The notes under the pieces were generated by a model. That model was not told where the DNA came from and searched no databases. It was given only the letters and a program-made list of their open reading frames with translations. A DNA stretch of 64,000 bases from Bog-532 sp963742875. GTDB lineage: Bacteria > Actinomycetota > Actinomycetes > Streptosporangiales > Streptosporangiaceae. This document shows, piece after piece, positions 9,251-18,022 of this stretch; position 1 is the stretch's first letter; every line of letters starts with the position of its first letter. Both the position numbers and the translations under genes were made by a program. Location of the stretch: assembly GCA_963742875.1 (NCBI GenBank), contig CAVUNO010000017.1:930001-994000 (forward strand), in the 5' to 3' direction.

Positions 9251-9413
9251 CACCGCGGTTGGCCGTACGTAGCGCTTTGACCCGCTACGCGGGCGAGCAC
9301 GGTCCCGCAGCTTACCGCCAGCTGTTCCCCAGCTTGGGAAGGTAACGTGCCCGCGTTACAAGTGAGCCCAAGACGACTGATCAACGACGGACTGACACGC
9401 GAATGGAGCTTGA

Positions 9414-10427
9414 ATGCGGAACGATTTCCGCTCCCGGATGTCGGCGACTCAAGGCCGGGTACTGGTCACGGGTGGTTCCGGCTTTATCGGCCGGCGGCTC
9501 GTGGCCGCCCTGGTGGCCGCCGGTGCCCAGGTGACGGTGGCCGATCTCAAGCCCTTCAGGGGTTCTTCCGGGGGCCACGTGTCTTCCGGGGGCCAGGTGC
9601 ACTCTGTCGTCGGTGACCTGTACGACCCAGCGGTCGCGCACCAGGCAGTTCAGCCGGGGACGGACACGATCATCCATCTCGCGGCGCGGACCTCGGTCCT
9701 GGAGTCGGTCAAGGATCCCGAGACCACCTACCGGAACAACGTCGCGGTGACGGCCGGCCTCCTCGAACTGGCCCGGCAGCGCAGTGTGCGGACGTTCCTG
9801 TTCGCGTCCACCAACGCTGTCGTCGGCAACGTCGGCGGGGCCGTCATCACGGAGCAGGCCCCGCTGCGGCCGCTCACCCCGTACGGCGCGACCAAGGCCG
9901 CGTCCGAGATGCTGATCAACTCCTACGCGGCTGCTTACCGGGTCCGGGGCGTCTCGCTCCGGTTCTCCAACGTGTACGGGCCCGGGATGCAGCACAAGGA
10001 CAGCTTCATCCCGCGGCTGATGCGCGCCGCCCGCGACGGGACCGGCGTCAAGGTCCGCGGGGACGGCACCATGATCCGCGACGTCATCCAGGTCAACGAC
10101 GTCCTCAGCGGGATCTTCGCCGCGTGGCGCTCCGACCACACCGGCCCGGTCATCCTGGGCTCCGGGCAGGCCGTCACGGTGAACGAAATGGTGCAGACCG
10201 CGCGCCGGGTCACCGGCGTGGCGATCCCGGCCGAGAACGCGCCGATCGCGCAGGGTGAGATGCCGGCGGTCAAACTGGACATCTCCACCGCGCGCGCGCT
10301 GGGTTACGCGCCGACGTACGACCTCGAGGGGGGTATGGCGACCGTGTGGCCCGATTTCGCGCCCGACGGCGCGCTGGCCGCGGGCGCCCTGGACGCGGCG
10401 GCGCTGGCCACGGAGGGGGCGCGATGA
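9414..10427 (+). CDS. NAD(P)-dependent NDP-sugar epimerase/dehydratase (extended SDR)
   Basis: The 337-residue protein has the Rossmann motif VLVTGGSGFIGRRLVAAL near residues 16-33, IIHLAARTSV, and the catalytic pair in TPYGATKAASEM (YxxxK), with a C-terminal sugar-nucleotide region (RFSNVYGPGM, IQVNDV). It belongs with GalE-like 4-epimerases and dTDP-glucose-dehydratase-like enzymes; the exact sugar cannot be read from the sequence. The ATG at 9414 has GGAG a few bases upstream; a second ATG at 9438 is possible. It overlaps the following glycosyltransferase by four bases, pointing to an envelope polysaccharide role. Confidence 0.82.
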   Translation: MRNDFRSRMSATQGRVLVTGGSGFIGRRLVAALVAAGAQVTVADLKPFRGSSGGHVSSGGQVHSVVGDLYDPAVAHQAVQPGTDTIIHLAARTSVLESVKDPETTYRNNVAVTAGLLELARQRSVRTFLFASTNAVVGNVGGAVITEQAPLRPLTPYGATKAASEMLINSYAAAYRVRGVSLRFSNVYGPGMQHKDSFIPRLMRAARDGTGVKVRGDGTMIRDVIQVNDVLSGIFAAWRSDHTGPVILGSGQAVTVNEMVQTARRVTGVAIPAENAPIAQGEMPAVKLDISTARALGYAPTYDLEGGMATVWPDFAPDGALAAGALDAAALATEGAR

Positions 10428-11548
10428 GCCCGGGCGCTTCGGCGAAGTACGCCGGCAAGAACGCGGTAAAGTACGCCGGCAAGTATGCGGGCAAGTATGC
10501 GGGCAAGTATGCGGGCGGATACGCCGGGTCCGCCCGTGATGTGGCCGTCGACGATGCCGCCATCGCCGTCATGATTGACCGGTACGGCGACCGGGTGCGG
10601 GAACTTCCGCCGGTCGCGCTGGTGATCGCCGCCTACAACGAAGAAGGCGCGGTCGGGCCGGTGGTCCGGAACCTCCCGGCGCGGGTGTGCGAGCTGGGCA
10701 CCGCGACGATCGTCGTGGCGGACGGCTGCGCGGACGCCACCGCCAAGGAAGCGGACGCGGCCGGGGCGCTGGTCGCGGACGTCCCGGTCAACCGGGGCCA
10801 GGGGGCCGCGCTGCGGCTCGGTTACCGGATCGCCCGGGACGGCGGCGCGCAGTACATCGTGACCACAGACGCGGACGGCCAGTACAACCCGGCCGAGATC
10901 GAGAGACTGCTCGCGCCGGTCGTGGCCGGGGAGGCCGACTTCGTGACCGGCTCCCGCCGGCTGGGCAGCGAGGAGACCAAGGACCCGATCCGCCAGGCGG
11001 GGGTCCGGTTCTTCGCCGCGACCATCAGCCTGCTGACCGGCCAGAAGATCACCGACACTACGTTCGGGCTGCGGGCCATGCGGGCGGAGGTCACCGGGGT
11101 GGTGCAGCTGTCCCAGCCGCAGTACCAGGCGTCAGAGCTGCTGATTGGCGTGATCACCCACGGCTACAAGGTGGCCGAAGTGCCCGCCACCATCCACAAG
11201 CGCCGGGCCGGGGAGAGCAAGAAGGGCCAGAACCCCTTCTACAACCTGCATATCCCCGGCGTGAACAACCTCTTCTACGGCCTGCGCTTCAGCCGTGTGG
11301 TCTTGGGGACCTGGTGGCGCGAGCGTCAGCGAAGGTTGGGACCCGCGTCGGCGTCACCGCGGTCGGCACAGGCCGGGCCTCCGGCCACCCCGGACTCCGC
11401 CGGGCCCGCGGCCATGACGAACGGGTCGGGGCCGGCAGCGTCGTCCGGGTTGGCAGTGTCGTCCGGCAGGACCACCGTTGCCTCACTGGACGAGCTGATG
11501 GGCGGACCGGACTCACGCGGGGACCGCTCGTCGGCGAAGAGGACGTAG
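10424..11548 (+). CDS. Family 2 glycosyltransferase (DPM1/polyprenol-phosphate type)
   Basis: A GT-A glycosyltransferase of 374 residues. VALVIAAYNEEGAVGPVV, DGCADATAKEADAAG and the metal-binding TTDADGQYNP identify GT2, and FGLRAMRAE plus the HKRRAGESKKGQNP loop resemble polyprenyl-phosphate sugar transferases. The start is the ATG overlapping the epimerase stop (ATGA). The N-terminus carries six KYAG/GYAG-type repeats, and the last ~75 residues are low complexity and read antisense to the GtrA-like gene. No membrane helix is evident, so the partner membrane function may be supplied by that gene. Confidence 0.85.
   Translation: MSPGASAKYAGKNAVKYAGKYAGKYAGKYAGGYAGSARDVAVDDAAIAVMIDRYGDRVRELPPVALVIAAYNEEGAVGPVVRNLPARVCELGTATIVVADGCADATAKEADAAGALVADVPVNRGQGAALRLGYRIARDGGAQYIVTTDADGQYNPAEIERLLAPVVAGEADFVTGSRRLGSEETKDPIRQAGVRFFAATISLLTGQKITDTTFGLRAMRAEVTGVVQLSQPQYQASELLIGVITHGYKVAEVPATIHKRRAGESKKGQNPFYNLHIPGVNNLFYGLRFSRVVLGTWWRERQRRLGPASASPRSAQAGPPATPDSAGPAAMTNGSGPAASSGLAVSSGRTTVASLDELMGGPDSRGDRSSAKRT
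10445..10528 (+). repeat. 12-bp tandem repeat coding KYAG units
   Basis: Seven in-frame 12-base units of the type AAGTAYGCSGGC encode KYAG, KNAV, KYAG, KYAG, KYAG, KYAG and GYAG at the start of the glycosyltransferase; one unit (KNAV) is degenerate. Length variation would keep the frame. Confidence 0.9.
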
Positions 11549-11988
11549 TGGAAGATTACGAAGCGCCCCAGGAACGTCAGGCAGTTGGCGGCGAAGTACA
11601 CGGAGTCGGTGATGAGCACCCGCTTGATGCCGTCGGCCCCGATCGCACCGGCCAGCGCCACGCCCGCCTTAGCGGCCAGGCCGAGGATGACCCAGGCGCC
11701 CACGGAAACCAGCCAGAACGGCAGGGTTTCCTTCAGCAGCTGCGGCCTGCCCTTACGCTCCCATGCCCAGCGGCTCAGTACGTAGCTCACCGCCGCACCA
11801 ATGATCGCCGCCAGGGCACCGGAGATGCCAGCCGTCATGTTCGCCGGGCCGATGAAGATGCTCAGCGCCACCTGGCTGGCTATTACGGAGGCCACGGCCA
11901 CCAGGGTGAACCGCGTGAAGCGGACAGCGACGTTGGTACGTGCCTTGCGGATCAGCGTGGCGCCGATCCGGCTTGATGCTAGTGACAT
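11326..11988 (-). CDS. GtrA-like multi-pass membrane protein
   Basis: The 220-residue protein has four hydrophobic segments in its first 150 residues (around FTLVAVASVIASQVALSIFI, ISGALAAIIGAAVSYVL, LPFWLVSVGAWVILGLAA and ITDSVYFAANCLTFLGRFVI), the layout of the GtrA/PF04138 family, which moves or helps use polyprenyl-linked sugars. The C-terminal ~70 residues are acidic, serine/proline-rich and cytosolic in prediction. The gene converges with the GT2 gene and the coding regions overlap by 223 bases. Function with the GT2 is inferred from context. Confidence 0.8.
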   Translation of the reverse strand: MSLASSRIGATLIRKARTNVAVRFTRFTLVAVASVIASQVALSIFIGPANMTAGISGALAAIIGAAVSYVLSRWAWERKGRPQLLKETLPFWLVSVGAWVILGLAAKAGVALAGAIGADGIKRVLITDSVYFAANCLTFLGRFVIFHYVLFADERSPRESGPPISSSSEATVVLPDDTANPDDAAGPDPFVMAAGPAESGVAGGPACADRGDADAGPNLR

Positions 11989-12289
11989 TGATGTCCTAGG
12001 TTACGTGACCGACGATCAAGGGCTACAGATGAGGTCCCGGAGAGCGGGTATAGAGTTCGGACGCCGCAGGCCACAGCGTCCCTGGGGGCCATGTGTTCTG
12101 CTGGCCGGCCGCCCAGCCGCACTGCAGCACGCTACCGCGTCGCAACAGCGAGCGCAGCCCATGCGGGCTCCAGATGAGCTGGGAGAACGCTGAGAGGGCC
12201 ACGAAAGCGCATCGCCGGGGCCAAATGGCCGGCCAAGGCAGGCACACGACCGAAAGCGACACTACGACCAAGGCAGGAAACCGGAGAGT
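11989..12289. promoter_or_regulatory. Divergent promoter region between the GtrA-like gene and sqdB
   Basis: About 300 bases between divergent starts. I see no convincing ORF or hairpin. A GGAGAG Shine-Dalgarno lies just before the sqdB ATG. No clear -35/-10 pair stands out. Confidence 0.4.
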
Positions 12290-13447
12290 ATGAAGATTTT
12301 GGTGTTGGGCGGGGATGGATATCTCGGCTGGCCGACCGCGCTGCATCTGTCGGCGGCGGGTCATGAGGTGGCGGTGGCGGATAATTTCGCGCGCCGCGGT
12401 TATGACAATGAGCTGGGGGTGGAGTCCCTGGTGCCGATCGAGCCGTTGCAGACCCGGATCGCGGTGTGGCAGGAGCTGACCGGGCGCGAGATCGGGCGTT
12501 ATACCGGGGATCTGACCGATGCGATCTTCACCTATCACCTGATCAGCGATTTCGGCCCGGACGCGGTGGTGCATTTCGCGGAGCAGCGGGCGGCGCCGTA
12601 TTCGATGATCGACCGGCACCACGCGGTCTATACCCAGCAGAACAACGTGGTCGGGAACTTGAACCTGCTGTATGCGATCGGGGAGATCAACCCGGAGATC
12701 CACCTGGTCAAGCTGGGCACGATGGGGGAGTACGGCACCCCGAACATCGACATCGAGGAAGGGTGGCTGGAACTGGAGCACAACGGCCGCACCGACCGGG
12801 TGCTGTACCCCAAACGGCCGGGCTCCTTCTACCACCTGTCCAAGGTGCATGACAGCCACAACATCGAGTTCGCGTGCCGGATCTGGAACCTGCGCGCCAC
12901 CGACCTGAACCAGGGCGTGGTCTACGGGCAGCAGACCCCCGAGACCGCCCGCGACGAGCGCCTCGCCACCCGGTTCGATTACGACGCGGTGTTCGGCACG
13001 GTGTTGAACCGGTTCGTGATCCAGGCAGTTATCGGGCACCCGCTGACCGTCTACGGCACCGGCGGGCAGACCCGCGGCATGATCGACATCCGCGACACCG
13101 TCCGCTGCGTCCAGCTCGCATGCGAAAACCCCGCCGACCGCGGCGAGTTCCGGGTGTTCAACCAGATCACCGAATGGATGAGCGTCCAGCAGATCGCCGA
13201 AACCATCAAAGCCGCCTCCCCCGAAGACGTTCACATCGACTACCTGCCCAACCCGCGCGTCGAGCTAGCCGACCACTACTACAACGTCACCCACACCAAG
13301 CTCATCGAACTCGGCCTCCAGCCCCACCTATTGTCCGACACCCTGATCGAGTCCCTGTTCGAAGTCACCAAACGCTACGCCCACCGCGTCCGCCCCGAAG
13401 CCCTCCTGCCCACCGTCAACTGGCGCACCCCCACCGCCAGCAGTTGA
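12290..13447 (+). CDS. sqdB: UDP-sulfoquinovose synthase (SqdB/SQD1)
   Basis: This 385-residue SDR enzyme would make UDP-sulfoquinovose from UDP-glucose and sulfite. Resemblance to plant SQD1 and bacterial SqdB is strong over the whole length: GGDGYLGWPTALHLS, VVHFAEQRAAPYSMIDR, VKLGTMGEYGTPNIDIEEG, KRPGSFYHLSKVHDSHNIEF and ATDLNQGVVYG, with the catalytic Thr, Tyr and Lys in place. Upstream of it lie an epimerase, a GT2 and a GtrA-like protein. The gene for the sulfoquinovosyltransferase (SqdX/SqdD) is not in the window, so whether the product goes to sulfolipid or to a glycan is open. Confidence 0.9.
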   Translation: MKILVLGGDGYLGWPTALHLSAAGHEVAVADNFARRGYDNELGVESLVPIEPLQTRIAVWQELTGREIGRYTGDLTDAIFTYHLISDFGPDAVVHFAEQRAAPYSMIDRHHAVYTQQNNVVGNLNLLYAIGEINPEIHLVKLGTMGEYGTPNIDIEEGWLELEHNGRTDRVLYPKRPGSFYHLSKVHDSHNIEFACRIWNLRATDLNQGVVYGQQTPETARDERLATRFDYDAVFGTVLNRFVIQAVIGHPLTVYGTGGQTRGMIDIRDTVRCVQLACENPADRGEFRVFNQITEWMSVQQIAETIKAASPEDVHIDYLPNPRVELADHYYNVTHTKLIELGLQPHLLSDTLIESLFEVTKRYAHRVRPEALLPTVNWRTPTASS

Positions 13448-13535
13448 GGGATCCTGCGGAGGCCCTCGCTTCCGAGAGGTTGCGCTCCCAGGGGCGCGCT
13501 CTTGCGGAGGACCAGCCTCGGAGGGCTCGGTGAGC

Positions 13536-13566
13536 GGGAGCCGGACGGCGCTGCCGTCCGGCTCCC
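13536..13566. terminator. Strong hairpin terminator after sqdB
   Basis: A perfect 14-base stem (13536-13549 with 13553-13566, GGGAGCCGGACGGC and its complement) closes a three-base loop and is followed by GGTTGTCTTG. It lies between convergent sqdB and the TetR gene and could serve both. There is no proper U-tract. Confidence 0.7.
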
Positions 13567-13644
13567 GGTTGTCTTGCGGGCGTACCCTGGCGGGCGCCCG
13601 CTCGCGTGGCGGGCTGGCTGCGCGGGGGACTCGGCGGGGGTGCC

Positions 13645-14346
13645 TCAGGCGGCGAGGCCCATCAGGCGGCCGAGATCGGTGATGGCACGGTCGAAATACG
13701 CGGCGTTATCGGTGACGACGTTGTTGAACTGGCCGAACAACTCGAAGCTGACGACCCCGAAGATCCCGGACCAGGCGGTCAGCGCCCCGATCACGACCTC
13801 GTCGGGAACCCCCGGCAGAACGCTGTCCCGGAGACGGCTGGCGTCCTCGGTAAGGACGTTCGGTATCGGCGGGCCGTCGGGGGCGGGCGCCAGTTCGCCG
13901 GCCGCGTATGCGTCGCTGATGAGCCGCCCGAAGACCGCGGCGGACCGGGCCGCGGGGACGATGGTGTCCGGTGGAGCCTGGTACCCGGGCACGGGTGAAC
14001 CATAGATCAGCGCGTACTCGTGCGGGTGCGCGAGCGCCCAGGCCCGGGCGGCCCGGCACGCCGCCCGCCAGCGGCCCGGGTAGTCGTCGCGGCGGCACGC
14101 GGCCTCCGCCTCCTCCACGGCTTCCCCGATGGCGTTGTAGCCATCGATGATCAGCGCGGTCAGCAGCTCGTCGCGGCTGGCGAAATAGCGGTAGACCGCG
14201 GAGGACACCATACCCATGTCCCGGGCCACCGCACGAAGCGACAGGCCGGCGGCCCCGTCCGCCGCGAGCTGGGCGCGGGCGATGTTGGTGATCTCGCGGG
14301 TGATCTCCGCACGAACCCGTTCCCGCGCTGACCTGCGTGCTGGCAC
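13645..14346 (-). CDS. TetR-family transcriptional regulator
   Basis: The 233-residue protein has an N-terminal TetR helix-turn-helix (LSLRAVARDMGMVSSAVYRYFASRDELL, residues about 35-62) and a ligand-binding C-terminal half with the YALIYGSPVPGYQAP segment seen in WHG-domain TetR regulators. The GTG start at 14346 gives MPARRSARERVRAEI. An inverted repeat just upstream (14355-14371) suggests autoregulation. No obvious target operon is adjacent; the closest downstream neighbours are sqdB (convergent) and a small membrane protein (divergent). Confidence 0.88.
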   Translation of the reverse strand: MPARRSARERVRAEITREITNIARAQLAADGAAGLSLRAVARDMGMVSSAVYRYFASRDELLTALIIDGYNAIGEAVEEAEAACRRDDYPGRWRAACRAARAWALAHPHEYALIYGSPVPGYQAPPDTIVPAARSAAVFGRLISDAYAAGELAPAPDGPPIPNVLTEDASRLRDSVLPGVPDEVVIGALTAWSGIFGVVSFELFGQFNNVVTDNAAYFDRAITDLGRLMGLAA

Positions 14347-14354
14347 CCTTCGAC

Positions 14355-14371
14355 CTTAGCAGAGCGCTAAG
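14355..14371. promoter_or_regulatory. Candidate TetR operator
   Basis: A perfect inverted repeat CTTAGC-AGAGC-GCTAAG lies nine bases upstream of the TetR start codon, in a position to block its transcription. Assignment to this regulator is inferred from position. Confidence 0.5.
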
Positions 14372-14580
14372 CACAAACAAGAGCAGCGCTCTTTACGGAG
14401 GGCTGAGCGGGCGGACGCAAAGAGGGCGGGCGCCGGGATGCGGCGAGGGGCGGAGCGGTCAGCCAGTACGTGCTGCGGCACGCGCCATGCCCCGTGCTCG
14501 TTGTGCCCGAGGCCAGTAAGGGACTATAGATACCGGAGGCGTCCTTCGGGTAGGGCTAGGCACGAGGAGGTAAACGGCCG

Positions 14581-14934
14581 ATGTCTTTGGCGTCGCAAAT
14601 AGCCGCACCGCACATAGCTGCACCCATGGTGGAGACGAACATCACCAGCATGCCGGAGAGCGGCCTGATCGTCCTGTCGGTCTGCGCCATAATCCTGCTG
14701 GGCGCGCTGCTGATCCCGCCCGTGCTGGCCGACCGGGTCGCCCGCCGGACCGAGCCGGCCTCCGTGCCACCGGGGACCGGCCCGGTGCAGGGCGGCGTTC
14801 ACCTCGGCGACGGCCGGAGCGTAGCCCCGCACCGGGACGCGCCGGCCGAAGGGTCCGACCGGGAGAAGGTGGTCCAGGGCCAGGCTGGCGGGGACGAGGG
14901 AGCCGCCCCCGAAGAGGGGTACGAAGAGGGGTAA
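14581..14934 (+). CDS. Small single-pass membrane protein, unknown function
   Basis: The 117-residue product has one hydrophobic stretch (GLIVLSVCAIILLGALLIPP, residues about 28-47) and a charged cytosolic-like tail ending in Glu/Gly. A strong GAGGAGG ribosome-binding site lies about ten bases upstream of the ATG, which supports real translation. I recognise no family. It is divergent from the TetR gene and may be controlled by it. Confidence 0.55.
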   Translation: MSLASQIAAPHIAAPMVETNITSMPESGLIVLSVCAIILLGALLIPPVLADRVARRTEPASVPPGTGPVQGGVHLGDGRSVAPHRDAPAEGSDREKVVQGQAGGDEGAAPEEGYEEG

Positions 14935-15297
14935 CGGACAGGGAGAGCGCCTGCGGCTGCTCACCGCGACGCCATCGAGCCCGCGCCGCTCGACCGGTGC
15001 GGCCGCACCTATGCCGAAGACGCCGGCATCCGGCTCGCCGACGGGGGATCTGCGCAAGCCCCGGGACGAAGTGGACGGGAGCGCAAGAAGGCGGACGGGA
15101 CCGCAAGAAGATTGCGTCGCTTGCTGCCGGAGCCGCCCGGGACCGGGCCGTCGGGAGCTGACATCTTCCTGCGGGATGTTCAGGGTGCCTGGCCCTCGGC
15201 GGCCCCCGCCGACTCGGCCGACCGATCTGTGGCGACCGACGATAGCGTCATCTCACAATACGATAAAAAATCTTCCATATGGTGAGACAGCGCGGCG
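14935..15297. other. Intergenic, no gene seen
   Basis: No credible ORF. Near 15254-15290 an AT-rich patch is flanked by TCTCAC and GTGAGA, a possible weak stem-loop just downstream of glyA. Confidence 0.5.
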
Positions 15298-16566
15298 TCA
15301 GGCGGTCGTCCAGCCGGGCATGGGGAACGCAGCTAGCAGGTCGCGGACCTCGTGGGCGATCGAGTCCAGGGCCGCCTCGTCCTCCTTGGCCACAGCGGTG
15401 ATCGCATCGTTTATCCAGGCGGCGATGGCCGGCATGTGCTCCTCGCCGAGACCGCGCGTGGTGATCGCGGGCGTGCCCAGCCGGATACCGGACGGGTCGA
15501 ACGGCTTGCGCCGGTCATACGGCACGGTGTTGTAGTTGAGCTCGATGCCGGCCCGGTCCAGCGCCCGCGCGGCCGGCTTGCCGCCGATCCCCTGCCGGGT
15601 CAGGTCCACCAGGATCAGGTGGTTATCGGTGCCACCGGACACAAGGTCGTAGCCGCGCGCGGTCAGCGCCGCGGCCAGGGCCCGCGCGTTGGCGACCACC
15701 TGATTCGCGTAGTCGCGGAACCCGGGCTGCGCGGCCTCGTGCAGGGCCACGGCGATCGCGGCGGTGGTGTGGTCGTGCGGGCCGCCCTGCAGCCCGGGAA
15801 ACACCGCCTTGTCCAGGGCCGCCGCATGTTCGGCCGTCGACATGATCATCGCGCCGCGCGGGCCGCGCAGCGTCTTGTGCGTGGTCGTAGTGATCACGTC
15901 GGCGTACCCGGCCGGGGACGGGTGAGCCCCTCCGGCGACCAGCCCGGCGATGTGCGCGATGTCCGCCACGAGGACCGCGCCGACTTCGGCGGCGATTTCC
16001 GCGAACGCCGGGAAGTCAATGGTCCGCGGGACCGCCGTGCCGCCGCAGAAGATGAGCTTCGGCCGTTCCCGGCGGGCCAGATCACGGACCTCGTCCAGGT
16101 CCAGGCGCCCCGTATCGGCGCGGACGCCGTACTGCACGCTGTGGAACCACTTGCCGGTCACCGATACCGGCCAGCCGTGGGTCAGGTGGCCGCCCATCGG
16201 CAGCGACATGCCCATGATCGTGTCGCCCGGCTTAGCGAAGGCCAGGTAGACGGCCAGGTTGGCCGGGGAGCCCGAGTACGGCTGGACGTTGGCGTGCTCG
16301 ACCCCGAACAGCGCCTGTGCCCGCCGCACGGCCATGGTCTCCATGACGTCGATGAACTGCTGGCCCTCGTAGTAGCGGCGGCCCGGGTACCCCTCGGAGT
16401 ACTTGTTGGTCAGCACCGAGCCCGAGGCCTCGAGCACGGCCACCGACACGTAGTTCTCCGACGGGATCAGCCGGATCTTCTCGAATTCCCTGCGGGCCTC
16501 CTGCTCGATTAGGCTGGCGATCTCCGGGTCGGTCTGGGCGACGTGCGGGATGCGCGGCTGGTGCAT
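15298..16566 (-). CDS. glyA: Serine hydroxymethyltransferase
   Basis: A PLP-dependent enzyme (422 residues from the chosen start) that interconverts serine and glycine with tetrahydrofolate. The PLP-lysine lies in TTTTHKTLRGPRGAMI, and SEGYPGRRYYEGQQFID, DIAHIAGLVAGG and GGTDNHLILVDL are family motifs. I place the start at the ATG at 16564-16566 (MHQPRIPHV) because GAGGAGG precedes it by six bases; an upstream start would add six residues. It links to one-carbon metabolism with metF at 46-47 kb. No regulatory RNA is seen upstream. Confidence 0.93.
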   Translation of the reverse strand: MHQPRIPHVAQTDPEIASLIEQEARREFEKIRLIPSENYVSVAVLEASGSVLTNKYSEGYPGRRYYEGQQFIDVMETMAVRRAQALFGVEHANVQPYSGSPANLAVYLAFAKPGDTIMGMSLPMGGHLTHGWPVSVTGKWFHSVQYGVRADTGRLDLDEVRDLARRERPKLIFCGGTAVPRTIDFPAFAEIAAEVGAVLVADIAHIAGLVAGGAHPSPAGYADVITTTTHKTLRGPRGAMIMSTAEHAAALDKAVFPGLQGGPHDHTTAAIAVALHEAAQPGFRDYANQVVANARALAAALTARGYDLVSGGTDNHLILVDLTRQGIGGKPAARALDRAGIELNYNTVPYDRRKPFDPSGIRLGTPAITTRGLGEEHMPAIAAWINDAITAVAKEDEAALDSIAHEVRDLLAAFPMPGWTTA

Positions 16567-16687
16567 GGCGAACCTCCTCGGCACGAGGCTAGTCCGGTTG
16601 CGTCTTGGCTGGAACGGCTAGCACGCAGGCCGGAACGGCACGTCGCGGGCTGTACCGGCCGGCAGGTCGCAGGGAAGGGAACCGAGG

Positions 16688-17695
16688 GTGGCTGAGAAGA
16701 TCATTCTGGACTGCGATCCAGGCATCGACGACGCGCTGGCGATCGCCTTCGCGGTGGGCAGCCCGGACCTTGACCTGTGCGGCATCACCACCGTGGCCGG
16801 CAACGTGGGCCTCGATCTCACCACGTCCAACGCGCAGCGGGTCTGTGAGTTCGTGGGCGCCCCGGGCATTCCGGTCACCCCGGGCAGCCCCGCACCGCTG
16901 TTGCGGCCGCCATTCGACGCCCGGCACGTGCACGGGGATACCGGTCTCGGCGGTGCGCGGCTGCCGCCCCCGGAAACACGGCCGTCGGGCGGACACGCCA
17001 TTGATTTCCTGATCGAGACGATCGGCGCCGCCCCGGGTGAGATCACCCTGGTCGCCACCGGCCCGCTGACCAATATCGCGCTGGCCGTTCACCGGGAACC
17101 GCAACTGGTCAGCCAGGTCAAGGACTTTGTGATCATGGGCGGCTCGTCCGGCCGGGGCAACACCACACCCGCGGCCGAGTTCAACGTGGCCGCTGACCCG
17201 GAAGCGGCCGCCATCGTCTTCCATGCGGGCTGGACGGTCACCATGGTGGGGCTGGACGTGACCCTGCAGGCGCGGGCGACCGCGGCGGTGCGGGACCGGA
17301 TGCGGGGCCTGGGCGCGCTGGCCAGCGATCTGCTGCTGCCCGGCCTCGAGCACTACGCATCGGACGAGGATCCGCTGTCCACCTCGCCCAGCCGGGCCGG
17401 GAACGGGCAGGACAACGCGGTGCTCGAACCGATCGTGGCCGACCCCGCCGTGCACGACGTGTGCGCGGTGGCCTACGTGGCCGACCACGGCCTGCTGGGC
17501 TGCCTCCCCGCCCGGGTGGAGGTCGAGACCGTCGGCCGCTGGACGTCGGGCATGACCGTCACCGACTTCCGCGCGGCGGCGGACGAGCGGAACGCCCTCG
17601 TCGCCACAGCCATCGACGTCCGGGGATTCTGGGACCGGGTCATCAAGGCCTACGAGAACGTGGCGGGCGCCATGAACGCGGACGCCCGGCGCTAG
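16688..17695 (+). CDS. Inosine/uridine-preferring nucleoside hydrolase
   Basis: The 335-residue protein has the calcium-binding N-terminal motif ILDCDPGIDDALAIAFAV (residues 5-22), VATGPLTNIALAV and VIMGGSSGRGNTTP with AAEFNVAADPEAA, all typical of IunH/RihA-type hydrolases that split ribonucleosides into base and ribose. The start is GTG at 16688. It is monocistronic, divergent from glyA, and followed by a strong bidirectional hairpin. Substrate preference cannot be read. Confidence 0.88.
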   Translation: MAEKIILDCDPGIDDALAIAFAVGSPDLDLCGITTVAGNVGLDLTTSNAQRVCEFVGAPGIPVTPGSPAPLLRPPFDARHVHGDTGLGGARLPPPETRPSGGHAIDFLIETIGAAPGEITLVATGPLTNIALAVHREPQLVSQVKDFVIMGGSSGRGNTTPAAEFNVAADPEAAAIVFHAGWTVTMVGLDVTLQARATAAVRDRMRGLGALASDLLLPGLEHYASDEDPLSTSPSRAGNGQDNAVLEPIVADPAVHDVCAVAYVADHGLLGCLPARVEVETVGRWTSGMTVTDFRAAADERNALVATAIDVRGFWDRVIKAYENVAGAMNADARR

Positions 17696-17974
17696 CGGGG
17701 GCGCTGGGGGCGGAGCCGACCGCCTGATCGATCTCCTCGTGCATCCACACGGCGCGCTTGGACGTCGACGAGGTCCGCGTACGTCCAGTGCTGGCTGTCG
17801 CCCGCGGGCGGGCACGCCCGCGGGCGTGCGCAGCGAAACGGACCCGTCGCGGCAGCACAGCTAAAGACCAGCCGACGTTTCCGCTATGGCAGCCGGCAAA
17901 GAGCCCGTGTACAGTCGCCACCGTGGCGAAGGCCAGATGGTGGGCTGCCATGCCTTGAGACAGGGCGAGTAAGC

Positions 17975-18012
17975 GGTGAATCCCCCGGGATTGGCGCCCC
18001 GGGGGATTCACC
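17975..18012. terminator. Bidirectional hairpin terminator
   Basis: A perfect 15-base stem, GGTGAATCCCCCGGG at 17975-17989 with its complement at 17998-18012, encloses an eight-base loop. It sits between the nucleoside hydrolase and the convergent DUF397 gene. The rest of 17696-18022 shows no gene. Confidence 0.75.
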
Positions 18013-18022
18013 GACCCCCCGG

